Positions 52,286-59,728 of a stretch of DNA of 64,000 nucleotides are shown piece after piece. Below the pieces are notes generated by a model. It was not told the origin of the DNA. It saw only the letters and a list, made by a program, of their open reading frames with translations, and did no database searches. The stretch is from Antarcticirhabdus aurantiaca (lineage in GTDB: Bacteria; Pseudomonadota; Alphaproteobacteria; Rhizobiales; Rhizobiaceae): assembly GCF_009765365.1 (NCBI RefSeq), contig NZ_VTOM01000008.1, positions 167,812-231,811 of the forward strand. Reading direction: 5' to 3'. Every line of letters starts with the position of its first letter. The stretch's first letter is position 1. A program made the translations under genes and the position numbers.

Positions 52286-53122
52286 TTACCGGAACAGGAG
52301 GAGCACGTTCTGGGCGGCCGTGTTGCCCATGGAGAGAGCCTGATAGGCGAGCTGCTGGCGAACCTCGGGAGCTTTTGCGCGTGCCGCCTCTTCTTCCATG
52401 TCCGCATCGACCAGTGAGCTGATAGCTTGGTTGCGGATGTCGTTCAGCTTGACCAGGAAGTCTTGCTGGCTGGCGAGCGACTGACCGAAGCCGGCGATCT
52501 TGCCCGAATAGGTCGTACCCTGAGTGATGGCTAGGCCGACTGCAGTCCCGAGTGCGGTAAAGTCGCTCGTGGCGGCCAGCGTGGTGATGTCCATGACATC
52601 CTTCAGCTTCGTATCGGTAGAACTCACCGTATCGATCAGCTTCTCGGTGGTCACTCCGAGGGCAATCGGCGTCACGCCATTCATATCAATCGTGACGCTC
52701 TGCGCGGCGCCGGCATCGCCGAGCCAGTTCTCGCCGTTGAAAGTTGCTCCGGAGATCGTCGCGTTGATCTGAGCCTGTAGCGAAACGACTTCGGCCGCCA
52801 GCGCGCCGAGATCGGCTCCAGTGGTCTGGGCGGAGACCATCTTATCCTTAATCTTCGAGAGGAGATCCTTTACCGTCGACAGCGCGGCTACAGCGGTGTC
52901 GGCGCGGCCCTTGCCTAGAGCGATCTGCGCCTTGACCAGATCGCTCGAAGCGACGTCCGAGCGCAGGCCCTGAGCGATCGCGAATACGCCGGGATTGTCG
53001 GAGGCGGAGGCGACCTTCAGGCCGGTGGCAATGCGGTTCTGCGTGGTCCTGACGTCGGCGTCGAGGATGCGGAGAGCAGCGCGGGCGGTGGCGTTCGTCG
53101 AGACGTAGTTGATGCTGGCCAT
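52286..53122 (-). CDS. flagellin
   Basis: A 278-residue filament subunit exported by the flagellar secretion system. The N-terminal D0/D1 part is MASINYVSTNATARAALRIL through NRIATGLKVASASDNPGVFAIAQGLRSD, and the C-terminal part ends VRQQLAYQALSMGNTAAQNVLLLFR (seen as residues about 254-278). The variable middle is very short. ATG 53122 has GGGGAAAC upstream. Base composition is less GC-rich than neighbours. No other flagellar gene lies in the window; it is an orphan between priA and the ATP synthase operon. Confidence 0.93.
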   Translation of the reverse strand: MASINYVSTNATARAALRILDADVRTTQNRIATGLKVASASDNPGVFAIAQGLRSDVASSDLVKAQIALGKGRADTAVAALSTVKDLLSKIKDKMVSAQTTGADLGALAAEVVSLQAQINATISGATFNGENWLGDAGAAQSVTIDMNGVTPIALGVTTEKLIDTVSSTDTKLKDVMDITTLAATSDFTALGTAVGLAITQGTTYSGKIAGFGQSLASQQDFLVKLNDIRNQAISSLVDADMEEEAARAKAPEVRQQLAYQALSMGNTAAQNVLLLFR

Positions 53123-53374
53123 TGTAGTTTCCCCGTTGTTCGAAGCAGCTTGTTGATTTGTTGCTTGCTTCGAGGGAATTAATAGTCCGGCTGAACGCAA
53201 GATATTCGAACTACAACGTCTAGAATTTTATGTATTGGTCGAATCGATGGCGGGAGGCGGTGCTATGGTTGCTTTGGAGCAAAGAGCAATGACGCAAGTG
53301 CCTCGGAACCGGAAACGCGTCGGCAACCATGCGCCGCCGGCTGGCGCACGCGGAGGACCTGCAAGTGCTTGATC

Positions 53375-55738
53375 CTACAGAAAACTCTGCGGATCGATGT
53401 CGATCTGGACGTGGACCGAGCCGCGCGCCGGGGGAGCGTTGGCGATGAGCTGGCGCAGGTAGTCCTGCATGGGGGCGCGGCGGGGCGCCTGGAAGAGGAG
53501 GCGGAAGCGGTGGCGGCCGCGCAGGACCGCGAGGGGGGCTTCCGCCGGGCCGAGGACTTCGACGTCGCCGTCCTGCGGCGCGGCGATGCGCAGGGCGCGC
53601 GCATGCGTCTCGGCGTCGATGCGCGTATCGGCGGAGACGATGAGGGCGGCGAGGCGCCCGAAGGGCGGCAGGCCGGCATGGCGGCGCTGCTCGATCTCGC
53701 GGTCGTAGAAGCGCGCGACGTCGCCGCTGGCGATCGCCTGCATCACCGGGTGCTCCGGCGAATAGGTCTGGATGAGGCCGCGGCTGGGCAGGCCCGTGCG
53801 TCCGGCACGTCCCGTCACCTGGTGGAGGAGCTGGAAGGTGCGCTCGGCGGCGCGCGGGTCGCCATTGCCGAGGCCAAGGTCGGCGTCGATGGCGCCGACC
53901 AGCGTCATCTTGGGAAAGTGATGGCCCTTGGCGACGAGCTGCGTGCCGATGACGATGTCGGCGCGTCCGTCCGCGACGGCGTCCAGCTCGTGGCGCAGGC
54001 GCCGCGCCCCGCCGACGAGGTCTGAGGAGAGGAGGATCGTGCGCGCATCGGGGAAGACGGAGAGCGTTTCCTCCGCGATGCGCTCGACACCGGGACCGCA
54101 GGGCACGAGGTGGTCAAGCGCACCGCATTCCAGGCACGCCTCCGGCCGCCGGATCGAGAAGCCGCAATGGTGGCACTGCAGCGAGCCGCGCAGGCGATGA
54201 TCGACGAGCCAGGTCGAGCAGTTGGCGCACTGGAAGCGGTGGCCGCAGACGCGGCAGAGGGTGAGGGGCGCGTAGCCGCGGCGATTGAGGAAGAGGAGCG
54301 CCTGCTCGCCTCGTCCGATGGTTTCGGCGATTGCCGCCTGGAGCACGGGCGAGATGAAGCGCCCGCGCGCCGGCGGGTTCTGGCGCATGTCCACCAGCGA
54401 CAGGTCCGGCATCGGCGCCTCGCGGAAGCGGGCGTCGAGGCGGACATGCTCGTAGCGCCCGTGCGCGGCGTTGACGCGGCTCTCGACGGAAGGGGTGGCG
54501 GAGGCGAGGATCGCGGCGCAGCCGGCGATCTGGGCGCGCACGACCGCCATGTCGCGGGCGTGGTAGAAGGCGCGGTCCTCCTGCTTGAAGGCGGGATCGT
54601 GCTCCTCGTCGACGACCACGAGGCCGAGCTCGCTGAAGGGCAGGAACAGCGCCGAGCGCGCGCCCGCCACGACCCGTACCCGGCCCTCCATCACCTGCCG
54701 CCAGATCGCCTCGCGGCGCTTGGGGGAAATATCGGAGTGCCATTCGGCCGGCGGCGCGCCGAAGCGGGCGTGGAAGCGGTCGATGAAGCTCTGGGTGAGT
54801 GCGATCTCGGGGAGGAGGATCAGCACCTGCCGGCCCTTTTCGAGCGCCGCGGCGACGGCCTCGAAGTAAACCTCCGTCTTGCCCGAGCCGGTGACGCCTT
54901 CGAGGAGCGTCGCCGAGAAGCTCAAATCGCGCACGCGCGCCGCGAGCGCTTGCGCCGCCTCCATCTGCGCGTCCGAGAGCGAGGCGCGGGCGTGACCGTG
55001 GTCGGGCGCGGGCACGATCGGCTGCGGCGGCAGGCGCACGGCCTCGAAGACGCCCTGCGCGACGAGCCCGTCGACCACCGAGACCGACACGCCGGCGGCC
55101 CGGGCGAGGCCGTTGCGGGTCCAGTCGGGGAAGCGCGCGGCCGTCTCGATGACCTTGCTGCGCGTCGGTGTCAGCCGGGCGGGGCGGGCCTCGGTCAGGC
55201 GGATACCGTCGACGAAGGGCTCGGGGTCGAAGGCGGTCGGCGCGCGCAACGCCATGCGCGCGACGAGGCCGGGGGGCGTCAGCGTGTAGTCCGCGACCCA
55301 GTCGACGAAGCGGCGCATGGAGGAGTCGAGCGGCGGGCAGTCGAAGACGCCGGTGATGGGCCGAAGCTTCTTCGGGTTCACCGGGCCGCCGGAGCCGTCC
55401 CACACGACGCCCGCGACCTCGCGCGGGCCGACCGGCACGCGCACGATCGAGCCGGGCTCGACGTGCATGCCCTCGGGAACGGCATAGGAATAGGAGGTGT
55501 CGACGGGCAGCGGCACGAGGACGGGCACGGTCGCCGCGTCCTTCAAGCCCGCGCGCGCCTTCGGCACGGCGAGCGCGGGCGCGTCTCCGAACAGGTTGCC
55601 GATCACGCTGTCCGCCTGTTTCGGCATGCCGCCTGCCACGTCTCCGCCCTTCGCTCCCGACGCTCCGGTCTGTTGCGCCGGACCGAGCCTTTCGGGGTCA
55701 GATAAGGCCTTCTCGCGGCGGGCGGTAGGCTGTTCCAT
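53375..55738 (-). CDS. priA: primosomal protein N' (replication restart helicase PriA)
   Basis: Recognises stalled forks and reloads the replicative helicase. The product has an N-terminal DNA-binding part (VPVLVPLPVDTSYSYAVPEGM), helicase motif I GVTGSGKTEVYFEA, motif II DEEHD, an eight-cysteine zinc region beginning CRVCGHRFQCANC and ending PEACLECG, and motif VI region GRAGRTGLPSRGLIQT. ATG 55738 gives 787 residues; ATG 55627 (MPKQADSVIGNLFG) is close to where homologues start and may be the true one. Its usual place near atpH is kept apart from the intervening flagellin gene. Confidence 0.96.
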   Translation of the reverse strand: MEQPTARREKALSDPERLGPAQQTGASGAKGGDVAGGMPKQADSVIGNLFGDAPALAVPKARAGLKDAATVPVLVPLPVDTSYSYAVPEGMHVEPGSIVRVPVGPREVAGVVWDGSGGPVNPKKLRPITGVFDCPPLDSSMRRFVDWVADYTLTPPGLVARMALRAPTAFDPEPFVDGIRLTEARPARLTPTRSKVIETAARFPDWTRNGLARAAGVSVSVVDGLVAQGVFEAVRLPPQPIVPAPDHGHARASLSDAQMEAAQALAARVRDLSFSATLLEGVTGSGKTEVYFEAVAAALEKGRQVLILLPEIALTQSFIDRFHARFGAPPAEWHSDISPKRREAIWRQVMEGRVRVVAGARSALFLPFSELGLVVVDEEHDPAFKQEDRAFYHARDMAVVRAQIAGCAAILASATPSVESRVNAAHGRYEHVRLDARFREAPMPDLSLVDMRQNPPARGRFISPVLQAAIAETIGRGEQALLFLNRRGYAPLTLCRVCGHRFQCANCSTWLVDHRLRGSLQCHHCGFSIRRPEACLECGALDHLVPCGPGVERIAEETLSVFPDARTILLSSDLVGGARRLRHELDAVADGRADIVIGTQLVAKGHHFPKMTLVGAIDADLGLGNGDPRAAERTFQLLHQVTGRAGRTGLPSRGLIQTYSPEHPVMQAIASGDVARFYDREIEQRRHAGLPPFGRLAALIVSADTRIDAETHARALRIAAPQDGDVEVLGPAEAPLAVLRGRHRFRLLFQAPRRAPMQDYLRQLIANAPPARGSVHVQIDIDPQSFL

Positions 55739-55775
55739 TTTTGTTCTTTATCAGGCGGGCGCCTGCCGAACAAGC

Positions 55776-55803
55776 GAAGGGGCGGCCCGTCGGCCGCCCC
55801 TTC
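55776..55803 (-). terminator. terminator after dps
   Basis: A perfect 12 bp stem GAAGGGGCGGCC / GGCCGCCCCTTC with loop CGTC, 25 bp past the dps stop on the minus strand, then TTCGCTTGTT. Few consecutive T residues. Confidence 0.65.
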
Positions 55804-55827
55804 CGATCGAAACCGTTGCCGGACCGC

Positions 55828-56355
55828 TCAGCGGCCGGTCTGGCCAGACACGTCGGGCAGCTGGAAATGGCTTTCCAGGAAGTAGAGCGACTCGTCGAGT
55901 CCGCGTCCGATCTGCGTGAACAGGTCGGCGGTCAGCGGGTCGCCGGCCTCCTCCGACTCCTCGACGGCCTTCTCGACGTGGCCGCCCATCTCCGAGAAGG
56001 AGTCCGCGAGCCGCTTCAGGTGCCCCTCGGAATGGACGAGGTCGAGCGGGTAGGGCGTGAGGAGGGTTCCCTCGTTCGAGGCCTGCACCGTGCCGTGAGC
56101 CTGTCCGCCGAGGGCGGTGAGGCGCTCGGCGATCAGGTCGACATAGCCCTCCGTCTGCTCGTGCAGCTCGTCGAAGAGCTTGTGCACGGCGATGAAGTTC
56201 ATGCCCTTCACGTTCCAGTGGGCCTGCTTGCACTGGTAGCTGAGGTCGATGGCGCTCGCGAGATGCTTCTGGAGCAACTCCACCATCGCGCCGCGGATGT
56301 TCTCCGAAAGCGGGTTCTTGGAGGGGTGCAGCTGCACCTTGCCGTTCTTGGCCAT
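55828..56355 (-). CDS. dps: Dps ferritin-like DNA-binding stress protein
   Basis: Forms a 12-mer that oxidises and stores iron with peroxide and can cover DNA. The 175-residue protein shows the ferroxidase site in HWNVKGMNFIAVHKLFDELHEQ (His, His, Asp, Glu) and DLIAERLTALGG. A basic N-terminus (MAKNGKVQLHPSKN) could bind DNA. ATG 56355 follows AAGGAGA. The local company of MsrA suggests an oxidative-stress group. Confidence 0.93.
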   Translation of the reverse strand: MAKNGKVQLHPSKNPLSENIRGAMVELLQKHLASAIDLSYQCKQAHWNVKGMNFIAVHKLFDELHEQTEGYVDLIAERLTALGGQAHGTVQASNEGTLLTPYPLDLVHSEGHLKRLADSFSEMGGHVEKAVEESEEAGDPLTADLFTQIGRGLDESLYFLESHFQLPDVSGQTGR

Positions 56356-56504
56356 GCGGGTCTCCTTGGCGTTCCGAACCGGGCTGCGGGACGCACGGGG
56401 ACGATGACCATCCCTGCGGCCCGCGAAATCTGGTCGTGAAACAGCGACTCCCCGGCGCGGTTCCGAGCTTTTCGCCCGCGGGTGTGGAAAACCGTCGGCG
56501 CGGC

Positions 56505-57122
56505 TCAGCTCATGGCATCCTTGATGCCGAGATAGGCATCGTCGCCCCAGACCGCCTTGACCCGCTCGTTGCGGCCGCAGCCGTAGCGATAATACTGATA
56601 CTTGATCGGGTTCTTCTTGTAGTAGTCCTGGTGGTAGCCCTCGGCCTCGGTGAAGGGGCCGGCGCGCTCGATCGCCGTGGCGACCGGCTGGCCGAGGCTC
56701 TTGGCGACGTCCGCCTTGGAACGCTCCGCTTCCTTCAGCTCGGCGTCGTCGTTCGCGAAGATGGCCGTGGTGTAGGCGTGGCCGCGGTCGCAGAACTGGC
56801 CGCCCGCATCCGTCGGGTCGACGGAGTGCCAGAAGACCTTCAGGAGCGTGTCGTAGCTGACCTTGGCGGGATCGTAGGTGACGCGCACCGCCTCGACGTG
56901 GCCCTCGTGGTTCTCGTAGGTCGGATTGGGCAAGGTCCCGCCGGTATAGCCGGAGGTCGTGTCGAGAACGCCGGGAAGGTGGTCGAAGTCGCTCTCCACG
57001 CACCAGAAGCAGCCGCCCGCGAAGATCGCGGTCTTCGGCTCGTCGGCGGGCGCGAGGGAGGGCGCGAGGGAAACGAGGGCGGCGAGCGCCGCGGCGCTCG
57101 CCAGTCGCTGGATGGCCTGCAT
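56505..57122 (-). CDS. msrA: peptide methionine sulfoxide reductase MsrA, exported
   Basis: Reduces methionine-S-sulfoxide in proteins. The 205-residue protein carries a Sec signal (LASAAALAALVSLAPSLA) so it should act in the periplasm. The catalytic motif is GGCFWC with Cys38, followed by the usual GYTGG and EGHVEAVRV; a resolving cysteine is likely in YYRYGCGRNE. ATG 57122 is followed by the signal; a longer frame to 57200 lacks support. Confidence 0.93.
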   Translation of the reverse strand: MQAIQRLASAAALAALVSLAPSLAPADEPKTAIFAGGCFWCVESDFDHLPGVLDTTSGYTGGTLPNPTYENHEGHVEAVRVTYDPAKVSYDTLLKVFWHSVDPTDAGGQFCDRGHAYTTAIFANDDAELKEAERSKADVAKSLGQPVATAIERAGPFTEAEGYHQDYYKKNPIKYQYYRYGCGRNERVKAVWGDDAYLGIKDAMS

Positions 57123-57269
57123 CGGTCTGGGTCCTTGCCTGTCGCGGATGGAAGAGCGGCGGTCGAGCGCGAGTGGGCGCCCGGCCGCCGCCTTTCGCAA
57201 GGGAGCTTCGGCGCGGCGTGATGTCCGGCTTCGCTGGGGCGCGATCAGTTTCCCGTGAAGCCTGCCGCC

Positions 57270-57707
57270 TCAGCCCGTCTCGCCGTGAAGGCCGGCCGCC
57301 TCGGCCCCGGCGAGCGCGGCGATCTCGTCGTTGTCCGACGTGTCGCCGGTGACGCCGACCGCGCCGAGAACCACGCCGTCGGCGGATTTCAGGAGAACGC
57401 CGCCGGGCACGGGCACGAGCGAGCCGCCGGCCAGCGCGTTCATCGACTGGATGAAGAAGGGCTGCTGCTCGGCCCGCTTCATCAGGGCGCGCGAGCCGAG
57501 GCCCATCTGCACGGCGCCGTTGGCCTTGCCGATGGCGATGGCCGGCCGCATCGGGCTCGATCCGTCCTCGCGCTCCAGGGCGACGAGCGCGCCGCCCGCG
57601 TCGAGGACAGCGACCGTCAGCGGCTTGAAGTTGCGCGAGCGCGCCGCGAAGAGCGCGCCGGAGATGATCCGGCGGGCCGTGTCGAGGTCGAGGCGGGTGG
57701 CGGTCAT
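57270..57707 (-). CDS. GlcG/HbpS-like (DUF336) protein
   Basis: A 145-residue protein of the heme-binding/GlcG fold: LTVAVLDAGGALVALEREDGSSPMRPAIAIGKANGAVQMG (about residues 30-69) and the glycine-rich VPGGVLLKSADGVVLGAVGVTGDTSDNDE. Members bind heme, cobalamin or act with glycolate genes; the function here is unknown. It follows the Hsp70-like gene by 32 bp on the same strand. Confidence 0.87.
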   Translation of the reverse strand: MTATRLDLDTARRIISGALFAARSRNFKPLTVAVLDAGGALVALEREDGSSPMRPAIAIGKANGAVQMGLGSRALMKRAEQQPFFIQSMNALAGGSLVPVPGGVLLKSADGVVLGAVGVTGDTSDNDEIAALAGAEAAGLHGETG

Positions 57708-57739
57708 GGCGGCGGTTTCTCCCTTGAACCCCTCGAGCG

Positions 57740-59014
57740 TTAGTTGAACCGCCGGGCGGCGTCGAGGCCGAGGCCCATGCCGACTGCGCCGAAGGCATCG
57801 GCCGGCGCGACGCGGGCGTGGGGGAAGCGGGCGGTGGCCGCCCGGCTGACCGCCGGCACCTGCGCGCCGCCGCCGGTGAGGATGACAGCGTCCACCGCGT
57901 CCGCCCCGACGCCGGCGCCGGCGAGCACGGCGTCGATCGCGCCCTCGATGCGCGACACGAGCTCGCGCGTCGCCGCCTCGAATTCCAGCCGGCTGGCCGG
58001 CGCTTCGACGGTCAGGCCCGGCTCGGCGAAGCGGATCGTCGTCGCTTCTTCGTCGGTCAGGCGGATCTTGGCGGCCTCCACCGCGCCGGCGAGGCGGTGG
58101 CCGGAGCGGTTGAGGAGGAGGTGCTCGAAGCGGTCGAGCTTCCCCGGCTCGGCCGCCTCGCGCTTCAGGCCGCGGATGTCGGCGAGGACCTTGGGCGAAT
58201 AAAGGAAGTTGATCCGGTGCCAGGTCGCCATGTCGTTGAAGTACCAGACCGGCAGGCGGCGCTTGCCGTCCGAGGTCTCGCTGCCGAGGCCGAATTCGGG
58301 CTGCATGCGCGCGATGTTGAGGAGGCGGTCGAAGTCGGTTCCGCCGACATGGACGCCGGAAAAGGCGAGGATGTCCTCGCGCCGGTCGGGCGCGCGCGCC
58401 CGCTCGGGGCTGACGCGCACCAGCGCGAAGTCGGACGTGCCGCCGCCGATGTCGACGACGAGCGCCAGTTCCTCCGCGCTCACCCGCGTCTCGTGGAACA
58501 GCGCGGCGGCGACCGGCTCGTACTGGAACTCGATGTGCCGGAAACCGGCCTCGCGCGCGGCGCTCGCCAGCTGGTTCTCCGCGTCGCGATCGGCCGCGTC
58601 GCTCTCGTCGACGAAGCGCACCGGGCGGCCCATGACGACGCTGTTCGCCGGCGCGTCCGTGTCGCGCTCCAGCGTTTCGCGCAGGTGCGTCAGGAAGCGG
58701 CCGATCAGCACCTCGAAGGACACGCGCTCGCGCCCGACCAGCGTCTTTTCCTTCATCAGGCTCGTGCCGAGGATGCTCTTCAGCGCGCGCATGAAGCGCC
58801 CGTCCGCCCCGTCGACGTAGTCGGCGACGGCGGCGCGGCCGAAGCGCGTGATCCCGTCCTCCAGGTTGAAGAAGAGGGCGGACGGGATGGTCGGGGCCTC
58901 GCCCTCCAGGGCCAGAAGGCGCGGCGGCACGGGCGATGCGCCTGCCGGCACGGGCGTGCCGAGGGCGAGGGTCGAGTTGGTCGTGCCGAAGTCGAGCCCG
59001 GGGAAGCTCTTCAT
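57740..59014 (-). CDS. YegD-like Hsp70-family protein
   Basis: A 424-residue actin-fold ATPase with phosphate 1 GLDFGTTNSTLAL (residues 6-18), phosphate 2 VVDIGGGTSDFALV and the adenosine motif VILTGGGAQVPAVS. It lacks the Hsp70 substrate-binding domain, as in YegD. Clients and co-chaperones are not known. ATG 59014 gives MKSFPGLDFG. It diverges from the PQQ dehydrogenase genes across 235 bp. Confidence 0.9.
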   Translation of the reverse strand: MKSFPGLDFGTTNSTLALGTPVPAGASPVPPRLLALEGEAPTIPSALFFNLEDGITRFGRAAVADYVDGADGRFMRALKSILGTSLMKEKTLVGRERVSFEVLIGRFLTHLRETLERDTDAPANSVVMGRPVRFVDESDAADRDAENQLASAAREAGFRHIEFQYEPVAAALFHETRVSAEELALVVDIGGGTSDFALVRVSPERARAPDRREDILAFSGVHVGGTDFDRLLNIARMQPEFGLGSETSDGKRRLPVWYFNDMATWHRINFLYSPKVLADIRGLKREAAEPGKLDRFEHLLLNRSGHRLAGAVEAAKIRLTDEEATTIRFAEPGLTVEAPASRLEFEAATRELVSRIEGAIDAVLAGAGVGADAVDAVILTGGGAQVPAVSRAATARFPHARVAPADAFGAVGMGLGLDAARRFN

Positions 59015-59249
59015 GGTCGCACTGTCCTTCGGAAAATGGCGCGGGTCGGTCGTCGGGCGCGCTCGTCTCGCGCCTGCGAAAGGGCGGGCTCTATAACGCG
59101 ACCCTGCCGCGGGGCAAAGCCCCGGACGCAGGCGGGAGCGCGGACCGCGGGCGCGGCTCGCGGGTTAAAACTGCCGCGGCTCGTTGAGGTCGCCGGGGCG
59201 AGTCCTAGCTCCCGGTGCAATCGCCGCGCGTCGAGGAGGCCGTCGCCCC

Positions 59250-59648
59250 GTGTCCACCCTCTCGTCCACCGTCCGGACCTCTCCGCATTCGCAGGCCGCC
59301 CGGCAGGGCGGCGGCTGGTGGGGGATCGTCGCCGTGGCGCTCGTCTGCCTCGCCTTCGGCCTGCCGATCCTCGTCGGCGGGGTCTATCTCGCCTGGCTCG
59401 GCGGCTCGCTCTACTACGCGCCGGCCGGGTTCGGCCTCGTTCTCACGGGCATCCTGCTCCTGTGCCTCTCGCTCAACGCCGTCTGGGTCTACCTCCTGAC
59501 CTATGCCGGAACGGTTGTCTGGGCGTTCTGGGAGGCGGGCTTCCACTGGTGGGCGCAGGTGCCGCGGCTCGTCGCGCCGACCGTGGTCCTTCTTCTCGTG
59601 CTTCTCGTCCTGCCGGCCCTCCTGAACCGCGATCCCCGCTACCATTGA
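59250..59648 (+). CDS. membrane subunit of a PQQ-dependent dehydrogenase (SldB-like)
   Basis: A 132-residue protein with four to five membrane segments (IVAVALVCLAFGLPILVGGVY; YYAPAGFGLVLTGILLL; VWVYLLTYAGTVVWAF; PTVVLLLVLLVLPALL) that matches the N-terminal membrane domain of membrane-bound glucose/quinate dehydrogenases. As a separate gene it parallels sldB of acetic acid bacteria, which anchors the PQQ subunit and binds quinone. The GTG 59250 start has GAGGAGG 10 bp upstream. The PQQ subunit gene starts 80 bp later in another frame. Confidence 0.8.
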   Translation: MSTLSSTVRTSPHSQAARQGGGWWGIVAVALVCLAFGLPILVGGVYLAWLGGSLYYAPAGFGLVLTGILLLCLSLNAVWVYLLTYAGTVVWAFWEAGFHWWAQVPRLVAPTVVLLLVLLVLPALLNRDPRYH

Positions 59649-59728
59649 GAGCCGGCTCCGGCATCGCGCCGGTCTTGCTCGACCCGATCAGCTCCTCCCG
59701 CAGCGGCCACCCCCGAGGAAAAGCTTCC

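Noticed and set aside
53263..53679. Minus-strand frame overlapping the priA 3' end
   Set aside because: It is in a shifted frame of priA and arginine/serine-rich without motifs.
54110..55705. Long plus-strand frame across priA
   Set aside because: It is opposite the conserved helicase and zinc motifs of priA and shows only low-complexity Arg/Gly/Asp-rich sequence.
57818..59728. Upstream extension of the PQQ dehydrogenase frame back to 57818
   Set aside because: It lies antisense to the YegD-like gene; the signal peptide and ribosome site at 59729 mark the real start.
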